Shown here: piece after piece, positions 34,598 through 37,347 of the stretch
Position numbering within the stretch: position 1 is the stretch's first letter
Layout of the letters: every line of letters starts with the position of its first letter
From: Bacteroidaceae bacterium
GTDB taxonomy: Bacteria; Bacteroidota; Bacteroidia; Bacteroidales; Bacteroidaceae
Length of the DNA: 37,347 nucleotides
NCBI GenBank assembly: GCA_017556585.1
Contig: JAFYMP010000001.1
Coordinates: 1-37,347 of the forward strand
Direction: 5' to 3'
Program-made: the position numbers and the translations under genes
Notes under the pieces: generated by a model
Database searches by the model: none
The model's input: only the letters and a program-made list of their open reading frames with translations
Told to the model about the DNA's origin: nothing

Positions 34598-35122
34598 TTA
34601 GTTTCGTACGGTTATGTAGTTGTTGTAAATACTGACGGGGTATCTGTATAGAGGTCTTGCCTCTTTTACTGTAGAGTTCTGTATAAAACCGTTGTTGTTC
34701 AGATTCCAGGTGCTGTTACAATTACTGCACTTTGCTATGCCCAAATAGTTGAAAGTCAGACGATGTTTGGCTTTGTCGCAGATAGGGCAAGCCAAATCGA
34801 AAGCGTAAACCGATACGTTGTCATTGTTCAGCGATGGGGTACCAATAATTAGTCCCCCTAATCCAAAACTGAAACTACGCATATCGGTTTCGCTCAATTG
34901 ATGTACGCTTTTGTTACCATCTGCATCGGTAACTTCAAGCTCTATGTTTTTCATTCTTACGCTTACAAACCTGCCTAAACTTGTTATCTGGTTAAAGGGG
35001 GATATGGCAGTGTTACAAGTATAATATACAGGGTATTTATGCGAATATACACTGTAATTACCTACTTTGCTACAGCTTGCCACAGCCACAATGCACAATA
35101 GCGCAAGAATGTACCTTTTCAT
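34598..35122 (-). CDS. Lipoprotein with Rieske-like fold pattern and four cysteines
   Basis: This 174-residue protein has a lipoprotein signal with lipobox VASC (Cys17). Residues 88-146 follow the spacing of a Rieske domain: GGLIIGTPSL, then VYAFDLACPIC, then GIAKCSNCNSTWNLNNNG. In Rieske proteins the ligands are Cys-x-His and Cys-x-x-His. Here there are instead Cys112-x-x-Cys115 and Cys132-x-x-Cys135, a set better suited to zinc or a rubredoxin-like iron site. The metal and function are unknown. It begins 9 bases downstream of argH and precedes the DUF4491 gene, so it is probably expressed with argH, although I see no metabolic reason for this. Confidence 0.8.
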   Translation of the reverse strand: MKRYILALLCIVAVASCSKVGNYSVYSHKYPVYYTCNTAISPFNQITSLGRFVSVRMKNIELEVTDADGNKSVHQLSETDMRSFSFGLGGLIIGTPSLNNDNVSVYAFDLACPICDKAKHRLTFNYLGIAKCSNCNSTWNLNNNGFIQNSTVKEARPLYRYPVSIYNNYITVRN

Positions 35123-35131
35123 CGGGCTTTT

Positions 35132-36472
35132 TTATTTAGATGTAAGCTTATTGATGGCACTATCTATAGTGTTAAAGGGGAATCCTTCAATAATGCTATT
35201 CATCTTTGCTTCAATCATATTGTTACACAGATTTCCTATGCTACCCTGATGTGTATGGTTTATATTTTTGTTTGGTACAAATGTGCCGTTTTCTATAGAT
35301 GCACCCACCTGTTTGTATGCTTCGCGGAAAGGTACTCCCTCTTCTAATGCCAATCTGTTTACCTCTTCTACGCTGAAGATAGCGTCATATTTGGTATCGG
35401 AGAGAATATCCTCTTTTACGGTGATGTGTTCCAGCATATAAGCTACCATAGTTATACACTCTTCCAGCATATCGAATGCAGGGATGAATACCTCTTTAAC
35501 CAACTGCATATCGCGGAAATATCCGCTTGGCAGATTATTGGTCATTAGAGTTATCTCCTGTGGCAGCGCCTGCAGACGGTTACATTTTGCACGTGTCAGT
35601 TCAAATACATCGGGGTTCTTTTTGTGTGGCATGATGCTTGAACCTGTAGTACAATCGTCTGGCAGTTTTATAAAGCCAAAGTTCTGACTGTTATACATAC
35701 AAGCGTCGAATGCCAAACGGCTTAATGTAGCTGCAACCGATGCCATAGCGTATGCAACGTTACGTTCCAATTTGCCTCTGGTCATCTGTGCATATACCAC
35801 ATTATAGTTCATAGATTCAAATCCCAACAAATCTGTTGTCATCTGTCTGTTAAGTGGGAATGAATTGCCATATCCGGCAGCAGAACCCAATGGATTGCGA
35901 TTGCTTTGGTCAAAGGCGGCACGCAGGAACAGCATATCGTCTGCCAATGCCTCTGCGTATGCTCCAAACCAAAGTCCAAAAGACGATGGCATAGCTATTT
36001 GCAGATGAGTATAGCCGGGCAGCAATACGTTTTTATAGCGATTGCTCTGCTTGATAAGAATATCAAAGAGTGCCTTTACTGCGTTCACAATGCCTCTCAG
36101 CTTGTCGCGGGTAAAGAGCTTTAAATCAACCAGTACCTGGTCGTTACGGGAACGTCCGCTATGGATCTTCTTACCCATATCGCCAAGTTTACGGGTAAGC
36201 ATTAGTTCTACCTGTGAATGTACATCTTCTACACCATCTTCAATCACAAAGTTACCTTCCTCTATTACATCGAGCAGGTTTTTAAGTTCTGCTGATAATG
36301 CCTTCAGTTCATCTTTCTCTAAAAGACCGATAGATTCCAGCATTGTGATATGTGCAAGTGAACCCATAACATCGTATCTGGCAAGAAACATATCCATCTC
36401 TCTATCCAAACCAACGGTGTATTTCTGTATAAGGTCGTTAACCGGTTTTCCTTTGTCCCAAATAGGTTTCAT
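35132..36472 (-). CDS. argH: Argininosuccinate lyase
   Basis: ArgH splits argininosuccinate into arginine and fumarate, the last step of arginine synthesis. The 446-residue protein has the fumarase/aspartase superfamily signature GSSIMPHKKNPDVFEL near residue 275, whose serine lies in the flexible catalytic loop. It also has HSGRSRNDQVLVDLKL near 105 and PGYTHLQIAMPSSFG near 150, with the catalytic-type His in TH. The length is slightly shorter than the roughly 460 of the E. coli enzyme. It starts 3 bases after the SRPBCC gene, in the pyrE operon. Confidence 0.96.
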   Translation of the reverse strand: MKPIWDKGKPVNDLIQKYTVGLDREMDMFLARYDVMGSLAHITMLESIGLLEKDELKALSAELKNLLDVIEEGNFVIEDGVEDVHSQVELMLTRKLGDMGKKIHSGRSRNDQVLVDLKLFTRDKLRGIVNAVKALFDILIKQSNRYKNVLLPGYTHLQIAMPSSFGLWFGAYAEALADDMLFLRAAFDQSNRNPLGSAAGYGNSFPLNRQMTTDLLGFESMNYNVVYAQMTRGKLERNVAYAMASVAATLSRLAFDACMYNSQNFGFIKLPDDCTTGSSIMPHKKNPDVFELTRAKCNRLQALPQEITLMTNNLPSGYFRDMQLVKEVFIPAFDMLEECITMVAYMLEHITVKEDILSDTKYDAIFSVEEVNRLALEEGVPFREAYKQVGASIENGTFVPNKNINHTHQGSIGNLCNNMIEAKMNSIIEGFPFNTIDSAINKLTSK

Positions 36473-36475
36473 AAA

Positions 36476-36892
36476 TTAACTGTTGTAAGGTATTATTGTC
36501 AATGCATCGGCAATTTTTTCCAATCCCTCCTTCAATGGTTTTTCCACCATTTTGGCAATGAATGGATTTACATCGGCCTCAAGTGTCAGCTTTATTTTAC
36601 AGGAATTATCACCGGTAGATACAATCTGAATCCACAGAGTCATAGCCATAGGCGATTGTGTGGTGGTCAGTTTGATGCACTTTTCAGGTTCGCGATCAAT
36701 GATGCTCAATGAAATTGTACCTACAGGCGATACACTGCAACTTACGTTATCGGCATCGAAACGCAAGTCTTGTACTTTATCGGCAGGCAGGTTGTCCTGT
36801 AATCTTGCTACATTGTTAAGATCTGACAGCATACTGTAAACAGCACTCTGTGAGGCCGCTATCATCTTAACTCCGCTTTCGTATCTTTTCAT
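36476..36892 (-). CDS. SRPBCC (START/Bet v 1-like) fold protein
   Basis: This 138-residue cytoplasmic protein starts with YESGVKMIAASQSAVYSMLSDL, the first strand and helix of SRPBCC proteins. Alternating strands follow, then a long C-terminal helix (about 112-135, KMVEKPLKEGLEKIADALT). The fold makes a hydrophobic pocket, but the ligand is unknown. It lies between pyrE (1-base gap) and argH (3-base gap), so it is certainly cotranscribed with them. Confidence 0.82.
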   Translation of the reverse strand: MKRYESGVKMIAASQSAVYSMLSDLNNVARLQDNLPADKVQDLRFDADNVSCSVSPVGTISLSIIDREPEKCIKLTTTQSPMAMTLWIQIVSTGDNSCKIKLTLEADVNPFIAKMVEKPLKEGLEKIADALTIIPYNS

Positions 36893-36893
36893 A

Positions 36894-37347
36894 TTATTTA
36901 CCCCATTCAGATGGATTCTTTCTCCATTCGTTTAAAGTGTCCAAACTATCTTCCTTGATGTAGCCTGATTGCAAAGCTGCGTTCAGCATAGACTGATAAT
37001 CGGTCAATGTCTCAAGCTGTACGTTTGCTTTTTCAAAAGCTTCTGTAGCCACAGGGAATCCGTATGTGAATGATGCAACCATACCCACTACTTCAGAACC
37101 AGCGTTACGCAGAGCCTCTACAGCTTTCAAACTGCTACCGCCTGTTGATATAAGATCTTCAACAACCATCACTTTGCTGCCCTGTTCCAGATAACCCTCA
37201 ATAAGGTTTGCCAAACCATGATCTTTAGCAGATGAACGTACATAAACGAAAGGTTTACCCAGACGGTCTGCCACCAATGCACCCTGTGCAATTGCACCTG
37301 TAGCAACACCTGCTACCACGTCAAAATCTCCGAATTTCTCTTTTATC
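36894..37347 (-). CDS. pyrE: Orotate phosphoribosyltransferase, N-terminus cut by window end
   Basis: PyrE joins orotate and PRPP to give OMP in pyrimidine synthesis. The frame is open to the window edge with in-frame residues such as EKFGDFDVVAGVATGAIAQG, so the GTG at 37319 is an internal codon and the true start lies outside. About 150 of roughly 210 residues are visible. The PRPP-binding motif is VMVVEDLISTGGSSL, and FVYVRSSAKDHG carries the Lys loop region of the active site. The first about 60 residues, with the first orotate-binding strand, are missing. It heads the visible part of the operon with the SRPBCC gene and argH. Confidence 0.93.
   Translation of the reverse strand, partial: IKEKFGDFDVVAGVATGAIAQGALVADRLGKPFVYVRSSAKDHGLANLIEGYLEQGSKVMVVEDLISTGGSSLKAVEALRNAGSEVVGMVASFTYGFPVATEAFEKANVQLETLTDYQSMLNAALQSGYIKEDSLDTLNEWRKNPSEWGK

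Noticed and set aside
36042-36479. 145-codon plus-strand open frame opposite argH
   Set aside because: Antisense shadow of a well-supported argH; low-complexity Ser-rich composition.

Overview
The window reads as chromosomal DNA of a Bacteroidales bacterium (Bacteroidota). The evidence is AT-rich DNA, repeated TAnnTTTG -7 promoter boxes of the Bacteroidota sigma-ABfr type in front of many genes, a three-gene diheme fumarate reductase operon, Bacteroidota-only families (a PorZ-like propeller protein, DUF4491, DUF2795) and gene orders such as leuS-rdgB-porZ-like and mnmG/uvrC/dtd/deoC. I cannot fix the genus from sequence reading alone.

Layout. 1-2691: the tail of an unidentified gene, a secreted protein with a TonB-plug-like motif, and a lipoprotein-anchored TPR protein with one membrane helix and an HTH-like end. 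2699-6747 (minus): a GltS-type glutamate transporter and mutS. 6931-12654 (plus): leuS, rdgB and a PorZ-like propeller protein, overlapping end to end. 12655-13126: a 472-base AT-rich gap with DnaA-box-like sites, a candidate replication origin. 13127-17635: a TrmH/SpoU methyltransferase (+), polA (-) and a polyprenyl synthase (+). 17619-22726 (minus): mnmG, uvrC, dtd, deoC, with a perfect 16-bp parS-type palindrome between mnmG and uvrC. 22878-26357 (plus): frdCAB. 26498-26582: tRNA-Leu(UAA), followed by an accessory-looking AlbA_2/ATPase regulator gene (-) and a 628-base gap with a 144-bp tandem repeat whose last copy carries the promoter of the next operon. 29175-32685 (plus): secreted carboxylesterase, DUF3108 protein, SAM methyltransferase, cobalamin adenosyltransferase. 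32758-34292 (plus): DUF2795 protein and acyltransferase 3. 34303-37347 (minus): an operon of pyrE (cut by the window end), an SRPBCC protein, argH, a Rieske-like four-cysteine lipoprotein and a DUF4491 membrane protein.

How the genes work together. Most of the window is housekeeping: translation (leuS, mnmG, dtd, tRNA-Leu), DNA replication and repair (polA, mutS, uvrC), nucleotide hygiene and salvage (rdgB, deoC, pyrE), arginine synthesis (argH) and anaerobic respiration (fumarate reductase, plus a polyprenyl synthase that may make the menaquinone tail). The adenosyltransferase could supply adenosylcobalamin for the succinate-to-propionate route that follows fumarate reduction in many Bacteroidales; this link is inference.

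The two observations I rate highest support each other: an origin-like gap at 12.7-13.1 kb and a parS-type centromere site about 7.9 kb away at 20.83 kb. Together they suggest this is the origin-proximal part of the chromosome. The most accessory-looking stretch is 26.6-29.2 kb. I did not find a convincing new multi-gene defence or mobile system.
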